From: Gordonia pseudamarae
Lineage (GTDB): Bacteria > Actinomycetota > Actinomycetes > Mycobacteriales > Mycobacteriaceae
Assembly: GCF_025273675.1 (NCBI RefSeq)
Contig: NZ_CP045809.1
Coordinates: 1,364,001-1,428,000 of the forward strand
Direction of reading: 5' to 3'
DNA length: 64,000 nucleotides
Both the position numbers and the translations under genes were made by a program. Below, piece by piece: positions 1 through 9,690 of this stretch; positions within the stretch are counted from its first letter, which is position 1; each line of letters starts with the position of its first letter. The notes under the pieces are model-generated. The model saw nothing but the letters and a program-made list of their open reading frames with translations. It had not been told where the DNA came from and did not search any database.

Positions 1-274
1 CGACGCCGAGCATCATCGCCGCGGCCAGCGACATCGCCAGCACGATACCCAGTGTTCCACCGCCCGACAGCAGGGACTTGGAACCGAAGGTGACCTCGGA
101 GATCTGGTTGAGGACGTGCTTGCGGTAGTGGACCAGGGTGTACGGGATCGCCAGGGTCGCGCGGGTGATGAAGGTGACGTATTCGCCCAGGCGCACCACC
201 GCCGAGGTGGCGCCCTCGACCCGACGGGACATCGAGGTCCGGATGCGGTAGGTGGAGTCGTGTGTGGCAACCAT
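1..274 (-). CDS. YrbE/MlaE-family ABC permease B subunit (partial, 3' end outside window)
   Basis: This is the N-terminal part of a second MlaE/YrbE permease. It reads leftward from ATG at 274 and runs off the window edge. The visible protein begins MVATHDSTYRIRTSMSRRVE, followed by an amphipathic stretch (LGEYVTFITRATLAIPYTLV) and the start of a hydrophobic segment (GTLGIVLAMSLAAAMMLGV). Its start overlaps the stop of the upstream permease by one base (TGATG), which indicates translational coupling. In mycolata, YrbE-A/YrbE-B pairs head mce operons that import lipids or sterols with six Mce proteins; those should lie to the left of the window. That operon assignment is inference from the pair. 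Confidence 0.85.
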   Translation of the reverse strand, partial: MVATHDSTYRIRTSMSRRVEGATSAVVRLGEYVTFITRATLAIPYTLVHYRKHVLNQISEVTFGSKSLLSGGGTLGIVLAMSLAAAMMLGV

Positions 275-1083
275 CAGTACGCTCCCACTGCGGGAACGAT
301 CACCGTATACAACTGCGAGAACACGGTATTGAACACGAATACCAGCGCGAAGGCCATCACCACCGCTTCGTTGACCGCGTCGGCCACCCCTCGTGGGCCG
401 CCGCGGGCGTGTAATCCTTTGAAGCAGGCCACGATCGTCGATACCAGCGCGAATACCGCCGCCTTCACCAGCGCCATCACGAAGTCCGACATCCGGCCGT
501 ACTGGCTGAACGTGGCCATGAACGCTCCGGCCGGAAGATGTTGCACGTAGATGTGATACGCGTAGCACGCGCCCACTCCGACGACCGTGATCAGTGAGCA
601 CAACATGATCGACACGATGATTCCGGCGGCCACGCGCGGGGCGACCAGTCGCTCGATAACGTTCATGCCCATCACCTCGATGGCGTCGACCTCCTCGCGG
701 ATCTTGCGTGAGCCGAGGTCGGTGCAGATGGCCGATCCCGCCACGCCCGCCATCATCAGCGCACTGACCAGCGCCGAGGCCTGCCCGACGATGATGAACG
801 CGACCACGGCGCCCGAGTAGCCACCTGCCCCGATCCGGCCGGCGAGCTCGCCCACCGACACCGCGATGAACACGCCGACGGGGATCATCAGCAACAGGGC
901 GGGGCCTGTACTGACCCGGCCGATGAATACGACCTGGGTCAGTGTCTCGCTGAGCGACAGCCGCCGCCGGAGTATGGCGACCACGGTTGCCCCGATCGCC
1001 TGGAGTGCGAAACCGAGCGTGTGACCGGCTTCGGTGGCGAGATCCCGCAGGGGACCTTTTGACGCCGGAAGGTCGAATGTCAC
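274..1083 (-). CDS. YrbE/MlaE-family ABC permease A subunit
   Basis: This 269-aa integral-membrane protein belongs to the MlaE/YrbE permease family. It carries an N-terminal amphipathic region (residues about 1-40) and several membrane segments, for example LLLMIPVGVFIAVSVGELAG and the VAFIIVGQASALVSALMMAG stretch. The family motif around IGREEVDAIEVMGMNVIERL is present as IREEVDAIEVMGMNVIERL near residues 130-150; it is the coupling-helix-like EExDAIxxMG segment. The GTG start at 1083 follows a strong AGGAGG site (AAAGGAGGTTTCGGTG). It is the first gene of a leftward operon with the next yrbE gene. Known family role: permease of Mce lipid importers. The substrate cannot be told from these two genes. 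Confidence 0.9.
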   Translation of the reverse strand: MTFDLPASKGPLRDLATEAGHTLGFALQAIGATVVAILRRRLSLSETLTQVVFIGRVSTGPALLLMIPVGVFIAVSVGELAGRIGAGGYSGAVVAFIIVGQASALVSALMMAGVAGSAICTDLGSRKIREEVDAIEVMGMNVIERLVAPRVAAGIIVSIMLCSLITVVGVGACYAYHIYVQHLPAGAFMATFSQYGRMSDFVMALVKAAVFALVSTIVACFKGLHARGGPRGVADAVNEAVVMAFALVFVFNTVFSQLYTVIVPAVGAY

Positions 1084-1122
1084 CGAAACCTCCTTTGATT
1101 CTGTGTCCTAGCTCTCAGTGAG

Positions 1123-1148
1123 CATGCTAGCATGTTTCATATATGAAA
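1123..1148. promoter_or_regulatory. Two abutting perfect palindromes upstream of the yrbE operon
   Basis: CATGCTAGCATG (1123-1134) and TTTCATATATGAAA (1135-1148) are both perfect inverted repeats and touch without a gap. They lie 40-65 bp upstream of the leftward yrbE start and 51-76 bp upstream of the rightward SRPBCC gene, so they could serve either or both. Their AT-richness stands out in this GC-rich DNA. They are plausibly a pair of dimeric-repressor operators (TetR- or GntR-type regulators are known for mce operons). The regulator is not in the window. Confidence 0.55.
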
Positions 1149-1198
1149 TGTAAAGCTTCAAATCAATGGGACGATACGACCAGGTCGGAAGGGGCCAG

Positions 1199-1837
1199 AT
1201 GAGTACGTCGCAGATCGTGTGGCTGGTGATCGGGATGGTGGCGGCGCTGGCCGTCGCCGGAATCATCGGGTTGGTGGTGTTGTGGGGTACCGCGGCCGAT
1301 CCCGGCAGATCAGCGGTGCGTGAGGAGGTCACCGCAGACGAACTGGACCGCTATATCGCCCACGACGCGTCGTTCGCGATAGTGCTGACCGAACGGACTC
1401 CGCTCTCGCGCGGAGAGGTATGGGACCGGCTCGTCGACATCGAGTACATGTCGAGCCTGCCGATGCTGTCCGGGCCCACGTGGAGCGGTGAGGCGGTGGT
1501 GCGGGGGGCATCACCCACTGTGCCCGAGGGTGCGGTGCGCACCATGTCGGGAACACTGCTGTCGGTGACCGAACGCGTCACCCACGTCGAACACGGGGTC
1601 GAACTCGCCCTCACCGGCACCGCGCTGTCGTTGCCGCTGGTCATCCACAGCTTCGCCGAACGCTGGACGCTGACCGACGGGCCGCGCGGCACGCTCATCG
1701 TCACCTGGGCGATAGCCGGCTCACCCCGCTGGGTCGGTTGGTTGCCCTGGCGCTGGGCCGTGCCGCTGATGCGGCCTATCCTCGGCTTCGTTCTTCGGCA
1801 TGTGCTGCGCCTCAAAGCGTTCCGCTCGATCCGCTGA
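1199..1837 (+). CDS. Membrane-anchored SRPBCC-superfamily protein
   Basis: The protein is about 212 aa, with one N-terminal transmembrane helix (IVWLVIGMVAALAVAGIIGLVVL) followed by a soluble domain resembling polyketide cyclase/SRPBCC ligand-binding folds. Features of that fold are the opening SFAIVLTERTPLSRGEVWDRLVDIEYMSSLPML and a strand-rich centre with a late helix VPLMRPILGFVLRHVLRLK. I chose ATG 1199 because GGAAGGGG lies 5-12 bases upstream; an in-frame ATG at 1166 lacks such a site. Divergent from the yrbE operon across the palindromes. Lipid binding at the membrane would fit the family and context, but this is inference; no catalytic residues are recognisable. Confidence 0.75.
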   Translation: MSTSQIVWLVIGMVAALAVAGIIGLVVLWGTAADPGRSAVREEVTADELDRYIAHDASFAIVLTERTPLSRGEVWDRLVDIEYMSSLPMLSGPTWSGEAVVRGASPTVPEGAVRTMSGTLLSVTERVTHVEHGVELALTGTALSLPLVIHSFAERWTLTDGPRGTLIVTWAIAGSPRWVGWLPWRWAVPLMRPILGFVLRHVLRLKAFRSIR

Positions 1838-1904
1838 ACGAGCGGGAACCGGGCCGGTCCGGAAATCGCTGGACCGGTGTGGTGGTACCGGGCAGAATGG
1901 CGCC

Positions 1905-2735
1905 GTGACCAGACGATTCGCTCAGATCGATGTGTTCTCGCGGCAACCGACCCGTGGCAACCCGCTGGCCGTGGTCGTCGATGCCGACGGCCTCGATGAC
2001 GAGACGCTCGCCGCGTTCGCCCGGTGGACGAACCTGTCGGAGACGACCTTTCTGTTGCCGCCGACCCACCCCGACGCCGACTACCGGGTGCGGATCTTCA
2101 CCCCGGGTGGCGAACTGCCGTTCGCCGGACACCCCACGCTCGGATCGGCACATGCGTGGCTGGCCGCCGGTGGCGTGCCGAAAGCCGACCGGATCGTGCA
2201 GGAATGCGGTGTCGGTCTGGTGTCCGTCCGCGCGGACGCACAACGCCTGGCGTTCGCCGCGCCGCCGTTGAGCCGCACCGGATCCGTCGACGAGGTCATC
2301 GTCGACGAGGTCGCCGCAGCGCTCGGTGTGGGCCGTGAGGAGATCGCCGCGGCCGAATGGGTGGTCAACGGACCCGACTGGATGCTGCTGGTCCTTGATT
2401 CCGCGGACCGGGTACAGGGGCTCGAGCCCGACATGGCCGCGCTCGGCTCCCATAAGGTGGGTGTTGTCGGCCCGTACCTCGAAGACTCCGAAATCGCTTA
2501 CGAAGTAAGGGCATTCGCCCCGGGTATCGGCGTACCAGAGGATCCGGTCACGGGCAGCCTCAATGCCGGTGTCGCCATATGGATGCGCGCCGCGGGCCGG
2601 GTCCCCGAGCAGTACGTGGCCGCCCAGGGTGCCGCGGTCGGCCGGGCCGGGCGTATTCACATCACCGACGACGGCACCGACATCTGGGTCGGCGGTGACT
2701 GCGTCACCGTCATCGACGGGACTGTTGAGTTGTAG
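1905..2735 (+). CDS. PhzF-family isomerase/epimerase
   Basis: The 276-aa protein shows the PhzF fold hallmarks: an N-terminal QIDVFSRQPTRGNPLAVVVD segment, the catalytic Glu region NLSETTFLLPP (Glu about 46), FTPGGELPFAGHPTLG (about 66-80), and the second-half motif VPEDPVTGSLNAGVAIWM. The family is named for the phenazine enzyme PhzF, but most members are isomerases or epimerases of unknown substrate. No phenazine genes are nearby, so phenazine synthesis should not be assumed. I chose GTG 1905 because the homologous region starts there (MTRRFAQIDVF); upstream in-frame codons overlap the previous gene and look non-coding. Confidence 0.85.
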   Translation: MTRRFAQIDVFSRQPTRGNPLAVVVDADGLDDETLAAFARWTNLSETTFLLPPTHPDADYRVRIFTPGGELPFAGHPTLGSAHAWLAAGGVPKADRIVQECGVGLVSVRADAQRLAFAAPPLSRTGSVDEVIVDEVAAALGVGREEIAAAEWVVNGPDWMLLVLDSADRVQGLEPDMAALGSHKVGVVGPYLEDSEIAYEVRAFAPGIGVPEDPVTGSLNAGVAIWMRAAGRVPEQYVAAQGAAVGRAGRIHITDDGTDIWVGGDCVTVIDGTVEL

Positions 2736-2827
2736 CTCCGCGGGCGAGCGAGAGTCCCGTGCTGATCGGGCGACGACGGGGGGATGACTCCGTGCAGTCC
2801 TTGCGGACGCCGCGACCCGGCGCTACG

Positions 2828-2846
2828 TTAGGTAAACCTAAGTTTA
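2828..2846 (+). promoter_or_regulatory. IdeR/DtxR-type iron box
   Basis: TTAGGTAAACCTAAGTTTA matches the 19-bp DtxR/IdeR consensus TWAGGTTAGSCTAACCTWA at about 15 of 19 positions, counting the degenerate ones. It sits 38 bp upstream of the start of the siderophore-interacting flavoprotein. Known biology: Fe-bound IdeR represses from such boxes, so this gene should be induced under iron starvation. Confidence 0.75.
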
Positions 2847-2883
2847 CGGGGGCTTGGTCACGCGCTCGACCATGGGAGGCAGT

Positions 2884-3597
2884 ATGAACGCTATCGTCTC
2901 GCGTCTGGCAGACATCGTCGGCGACGCGATCCTGACAGATGTCCAGGTGTCCGGCGTGACGCCGGTTGCGCCCGGGTTCATTCGGGTCACGCTGCATGAT
3001 CAGGGTTTCGCCGACAAGCGATGGTCGCCCGGCGACAAACTGCAACTCCGGCCGTACCGTGGCAGCCTGTCACTGCGCACCTATACGCCGATCGCGTGGG
3101 ACAACGCGAACGCCACCACGCAACTGATCGGCTGGGCCACCGATCACGGGCCCGGTGGCCGGTGGTTCGGGGAGGTCGCCGATCGCGATACCTGCTCGGT
3201 GTTCGGGCCGCGCCGGTCGGTGGAACTCGGCAAGACCGGCGACGAGGTGGTGTTCGTCGGTGACGAATCCACCATCGGTCTCGCCTGCGTCGTCCGGGAC
3301 CTTCGACCCGATGCGCCGTTGGTTTTCGAGGCCGTCGACCCGGGGGCACTGGCCGCCGCACTCGATGCGCTCGGCTTCGGTGAGCGCGTCGTCGTCGCCA
3401 AGGATGAGGATCGGACCCTGCTCCTGGAACAGGTCCGAGAAGCCGCGGCAAGCCGCCCCGGGCCGGTCGATGTGGTCGCCGGCGGCGACGCCGCAACCGT
3501 CCGCGCAGTCCGGAGTAGCGTTCGGAGCTGGCCGAGCGCGCCGCGCCGCGTCCACGGAAAGCCGTATTGGTCCGAGGGGCGGTCGGGGCTGGACTAG
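2884..3597 (+). CDS. Siderophore-interacting protein (FAD-linked ferric-siderophore reductase type)
   Basis: This 237-aa protein has the ferredoxin-reductase-like layout of the SIP/ViuB family. An N-terminal FAD-binding barrel carries LSLRTYTPIAWD (the R-x-Y-T flavin motif), then GPGGRWFGEV and VFGPRRSVEL. A C-terminal NAD(P)H-binding half contains VVFVGDESTIGLACVVRDL and the terminal RRVHGKPYWSEGRS, typical of SIPs. Family role: cytoplasmic release of iron from siderophores by reducing Fe(III). I chose ATG 2884 because GGGAGG lies 5-10 bases upstream; an earlier in-frame ATG overlaps the iron box region. The upstream iron box supports iron regulation. No siderophore transporter genes are adjacent. 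Confidence 0.9.
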   Translation: MNAIVSRLADIVGDAILTDVQVSGVTPVAPGFIRVTLHDQGFADKRWSPGDKLQLRPYRGSLSLRTYTPIAWDNANATTQLIGWATDHGPGGRWFGEVADRDTCSVFGPRRSVELGKTGDEVVFVGDESTIGLACVVRDLRPDAPLVFEAVDPGALAAALDALGFGERVVVAKDEDRTLLLEQVREAAASRPGPVDVVAGGDAATVRAVRSSVRSWPSAPRRVHGKPYWSEGRSGLD

Positions 3598-3606
3598 CCG
3601 GGGCGG

Positions 3607-3969
3607 CTACGAGTCCGGCTGTGCCGGTAGGTAAGACATACGGTCGAAGATCAGGATGCTCTGCACGATCGTTCCGTGACGTACCGTGAACAGCTCCGCC
3701 GCCGGTGTGGTCGATGTCGCGGCGGTCTGTGGGTAGTAGAACAGCGCCACCCGCTCGCCGTCCGCGAATTCTGCGATATCCCCGATTCCTGTCAGGGTGG
3801 GTGCGAAACCGCCGATGAACGATCGGTAGGTGTCCTTTCCGTGGATATCGAAACCTGGTGCACAGCAGGTGATGTCGTCGTGTACAACAGTCATCGCGGC
3901 CTCGATGTCGCCGGTGGTCCATCCTCGGTGGTACCGCGCGACGATGTCGCGGGGAGTGTCGAGTGCCAT
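3607..3969 (-). CDS. SnoaL-like / NTF2-superfamily protein
   Basis: A 120-aa protein with the cone-shaped NTF2/SnoaL pattern: an opening helix (RDIVARYHRGWTTGDIEAAMTVV), HDDITCCAPGFDIHGKDTYRSFIGGF, and closing strands GERVALFYYPQTA and ELFTVRHGTIVQSILIFDRM. These small domains act as isomerases, cyclases or ligand binders; the substrate is not predictable. ATG 3969 is preceded by AGGAG at a good distance (ACAGGAGACACACATG); the longer open frame upstream is spurious because it crosses the divergent promoter. It is divergent from the HxlR regulator, which probably controls it. Confidence 0.8.
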   Translation of the reverse strand: MALDTPRDIVARYHRGWTTGDIEAAMTVVHDDITCCAPGFDIHGKDTYRSFIGGFAPTLTGIGDIAEFADGERVALFYYPQTAATSTTPAAELFTVRHGTIVQSILIFDRMSYLPAQPDS

Positions 3970-4044
3970 GTGTGTCTCCTGTTCTGGTGGTCGACCGGTC
4001 AATATCCCCGCCCAATCACGCAGTGCGGCCGAGGAAGACGGTGC

Positions 4045-4142
4045 ATTCTCAACCCGGCGGGGCCTTGTTCCTGCGGGGGTTTCGGTCGTGGGCCGATTCT
4101 CTGGCCGGGTGTAGAATTGAGAATGGCACGTGCGCTTGAGAA
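4045..4142. promoter_or_regulatory. Candidate HxlR operator region with repeated TTGAGAA half-sites
   Basis: The divergent intergenic region between the SnoaL-like gene and the HxlR gene holds TTGAGAAT at 4117-4124, a second TTGAGAA at 4136-4142, and the inverted copy ATTCTCAA at 4045-4052. The two direct copies are 19 bases apart, roughly two helical turns. This arrangement fits autoregulation and control of the neighbour by the HxlR protein, but it is inference from spacing only. Confidence 0.4.
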
Positions 4143-4175
4143 AAACAAGGAGATTGTGAAAGTGGTGGGAGATGG

Positions 4176-4805
4176 ATGCGTAGTTACGGGCAGTACTGTG
4201 GCCTGGCCCGGTCACTCGAGATCGTCGGTGACCGGTGGAATCTGCTGATCGTCCGGGAACTCCTCATCTCGCCGGCACGGTATCGCGATCTGGCGCAAGG
4301 CTTGCCGGGCATCGCGACCAACATGCTCGCCGACCGGCTTCGGGACCTGGAGACCGCCGGAGTGGTCGAGCGCCGACTCGCCGGCGAGGGCAGCGTCGTC
4401 GACTACGCCCTCACACCGTGGGGAGCCGAACTCCGCGAACCGCTGGAGGGGCTGATTCGCTGGTCCACGCCGCTGATGGTCCAGGGGCCGAAAGCCGGCG
4501 ACGTGTTCCGCCCGGAATGGCTGGCGCTGGCGGTGCCCGCACTTCTCGAAACCCGTGCCACGGTGCGCTCGGCGGTGACAGTGGGTCTGGACATCGGCGA
4601 TGCCCGGTTCGAGTTGCGGGCCACTCCGTCGGGGTTCTCGGTGTCGAAGCGGGATGATCTGTCGGGCGATGCCACGATCCGCGGTCAGGCGCACTACATC
4701 CTCGGTCTCGCAGCCGGTGCGCTGACGATAGACGACGCGAAGGCCCTGGAACTCATCGAGATCGACGGCGACGAGTCCGCGGTGCGGATGGTGTTCCGGT
4801 CCTGA
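4176..4805 (+). CDS. HxlR-family winged-helix transcriptional regulator
   Basis: A 209-aa regulator. Residues 1-95 form the HxlR winged helix, with the classic CGLARSLEIVGDRWNLLIVRELL opening and the recognition region RYRDLAQGLPGIATNMLADRLRDLETAGVVERR. The C-terminal half (about 105-209) resembles an SCP2-like small-molecule-binding domain (LEIDGDESAVRMVF end), a common HxlR extension. It reads divergently from the SnoaL-like gene, a usual arrangement for a regulator and its target. The ligand is unknown. ATG 4176 is chosen because the HxlR fold begins directly after it; GGGAGATGG precedes it. Confidence 0.88.
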   Translation: MRSYGQYCGLARSLEIVGDRWNLLIVRELLISPARYRDLAQGLPGIATNMLADRLRDLETAGVVERRLAGEGSVVDYALTPWGAELREPLEGLIRWSTPLMVQGPKAGDVFRPEWLALAVPALLETRATVRSAVTVGLDIGDARFELRATPSGFSVSKRDDLSGDATIRGQAHYILGLAAGALTIDDAKALELIEIDGDESAVRMVFRS

Positions 4806-4860
4806 CCGGTCGTCGCAATGTGCCCGCCCCGGCAGAGGCGCACGCCGCCGGCTCCCTACA

Positions 4861-7897
<3,037 letters not shown>

Positions 7898-7907
7898 GCT
7901 CTACAAC

Positions 7908-8855
7908 GTGTCAGGTGTGTCGTTGTCCGTGGTCTCCTCGTCGGTCACCGTGCGCGCGCCCGCCAAGGTCAACCTCCATCTGGGGGTGGGACCGCTGCGC
8001 AAGGACGGCTACCACGACCTCATCACCGTGTTCCAGGCGCTGTCGCTGTACGACGACATCACCGTGCGTCAGGACCCGGAACTGTCGGTGCACACCCGCG
8101 GTGACGGCGCCGCGTCGGTCGCCGACGATCACACCAACCTCGCCTACCGCGCGGCGGTGGTGCTGGCCGAATGGGCCAACCGGGCGGCCGGGCTGTCCAT
8201 CGACATCGACAAGTCCATTCCTGTCGCCGGGGGGATGGCCGGTGGCAGCGCCGACGCGGCGGGCGCACTGGTGGCCGTCGCCGAACTCTGGAGACTCGAC
8301 ATCGACCGCGCCGAGCTGTCCGCGCTGGCCGCCGGCCTCGGCTCCGACGTGCCGTTCGGCCTGCACGGCGGCACCGCGCTGGGCACCGGCCGGGGCGAAC
8401 AGCTCGTGCCGGTCCTGTCCCGCGGCGAATTCCACTGGGTGCTGGCCCTCGCCGACGGTGGTCTGTCCACCCCGACGGTCTTCGCCGAACTCGACCGGCT
8501 GCGCGAGAACCGCGCCGCGGCGGACACCCCGTCCGGCGATCCGGCCCGCCCCGACCGGTTGCTGGCCGCGCTGGCCTCGGGAGATCCGCACGCGGTGGCG
8601 CCGCTGCTGCACAACGACCTGCAGCCCGCCGCGCTGGGACTCAAACCGGCTCTCCGCCGAACGCTGCGCGCCGGACTGGAAACCGGCGCACTCGGCGGCA
8701 TCGTGTCCGGGTCGGGCCCTACCTGCGCCTTCCTCTGCGCCGACCATGACTCGGCGGTGGCCGTGGCGGCCGAACTCGCCGGTGCCGGGGTGGCGCGCGG
8801 TGTGCGTGTGGCCAGTGGACCGGTACCGGGTGCCAAGGTGATCGATCACGGCTGA
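7908..8855 (+). CDS. ispE: 4-diphosphocytidyl-2-C-methyl-D-erythritol kinase
   Basis: IspE phosphorylates CDP-ME in the MEP isoprenoid pathway, which supplies polyprenyl carriers for the cell wall. The 315-aa GHMP kinase has [22 protein letters not shown] near the N-terminus (substrate Lys and the DGYHDL motif), the ATP loop [17 protein letters not shown], and the C-terminal [14 protein letters not shown] motif. GTG 7908 is chosen because the family opening begins within 15 residues. It is the third gene of the rpfB operon. Its stop lies inside the start region of the next, methyltransferase-like gene. Confidence 0.94.
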   Translation: MSGVSLSVVSSSVTVRAPAKVNLHLGVGPLRKDGYHDLITVFQALSLYDDITVRQDPELSVHTRGDGAASVADDHTNLAYRAAVVLAEWANRAAGLSIDIDKSIPVAGGMAGGSADAAGALVAVAELWRLDIDRAELSALAAGLGSDVPFGLHGGTALGTGRGEQLVPVLSRGEFHWVLALADGGLSTPTVFAELDRLRENRAAADTPSGDPARPDRLLAALASGDPHAVAPLLHNDLQPAALGLKPALRRTLRAGLETGALGGIVSGSGPTCAFLCADHDSAVAVAAELAGAGVARGVRVASGPVPGAKVIDHG

Positions 8856-9690
8856 GTCGTGGGAACCCGAAGGCGTCACGGAGCTCGCCGGGCGGCTGCG
8901 CGGGGCCGGATGCGTCTTCGCCGACGACGAGGCCCGGCTGTTCGCCGAGGCCGCCGCCCGCGGCGGGTCGCTCGACGCCGACCTGCTCGAATCGATGGTG
9001 CGCAGGCGCGAGAAGGGCGAACCGCCCGAACATATCGTCGGGTATGTGAAGTTCGCGGATCTGCGGCTGTCGGTGGGGCCGGGGGTGTTCATTCCGCGCC
9101 GTCGTTCGGCATTCGTGGCCGACCTGGTCATCGACGCCTGTCATGCTTCCGTGGTGCGGCCGGTCGTGGTCGAGGCGTACTGCGGTGCGGCGCCCATCGG
9201 TGCGGTCGTCGCCTCTCGGGCCGAATCGGCGCGGCTCATCGCCGTCGACCACAGTGCGGTGGCGCGGCGGCACGCGCGGCGCAACCTGCCCGCGTCCGCG
9301 CGGGTCGTCCACGGCGCACTACCCGGGGCGATGACCGGGGTGCTCGCCGGCGAGGGTGTACTCGGGGCGGTGGACGTGCTGGGCGCCGTCGCGCCCTACG
9401 TGCCCAGTTCGCGCCGCGATCTGCTGCCGGCCGAGGCGCTCGATCATGAGCCCGCCGACAGTCACGACGGTGGCCACGACGGCCTCGACGCCGTGCGCGG
9501 ACTGATCGCCGGCACCCGGCGGTGGTGTTCGGCGGACGGGGTGATGTTGCTCGAATGCCATCGCGATCAGGCCGGTGTGGCGCGCCTGTACGCTCAGTCG
9601 CACGGGCTCGGGTGTCGGGTGCGTCACAGCCATGACGGCCAGACCGCCGTCGTCGAGGTTCGTGTGGCCCGGGACCACCCGCCGGGGTGA
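8845..9690 (+). CDS. PrmC/HemK-like putative protein N5-glutamine methyltransferase, degenerate and without a canonical start
   Basis: The reading frame resembles the actinobacterial putative N5-glutamine methyltransferase family: an N-terminal helical region ([20 protein letters not shown]), [26 protein letters not shown], and a terminal [17 protein letters not shown]. Homology begins right at the ispE stop, but no ATG, GTG or TTG is in frame before ATG 8995. An ATC at 8845 is preceded by AAGGTGA at ribosome-site distance and is given here as the left limit. The SAM loop is altered ([15 protein letters not shown]), and the catalytic N-P-P-Y/N-A-P-Y motif reads VAPY, so the asparagine is missing. 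It may be a pseudoenzyme or a decaying gene. If translation starts at 8995, the protein has 231 aa. Confidence 0.6.
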   Translation: MTAESWEPEGVTELAGRLRGAGCVFADDEARLFAEAAARGGSLDADLLESMVRRREKGEPPEHIVGYVKFADLRLSVGPGVFIPRRRSAFVADLVIDACHASVVRPVVVEAYCGAAPIGAVVASRAESARLIAVDHSAVARRHARRNLPASARVVHGALPGAMTGVLAGEGVLGAVDVLGAVAPYVPSSRRDLLPAEALDHEPADSHDGGHDGLDAVRGLIAGTRRWCSADGVMLLECHRDQAGVARLYAQSHGLGCRVRHSHDGQTAVVEVRVARDHPPG

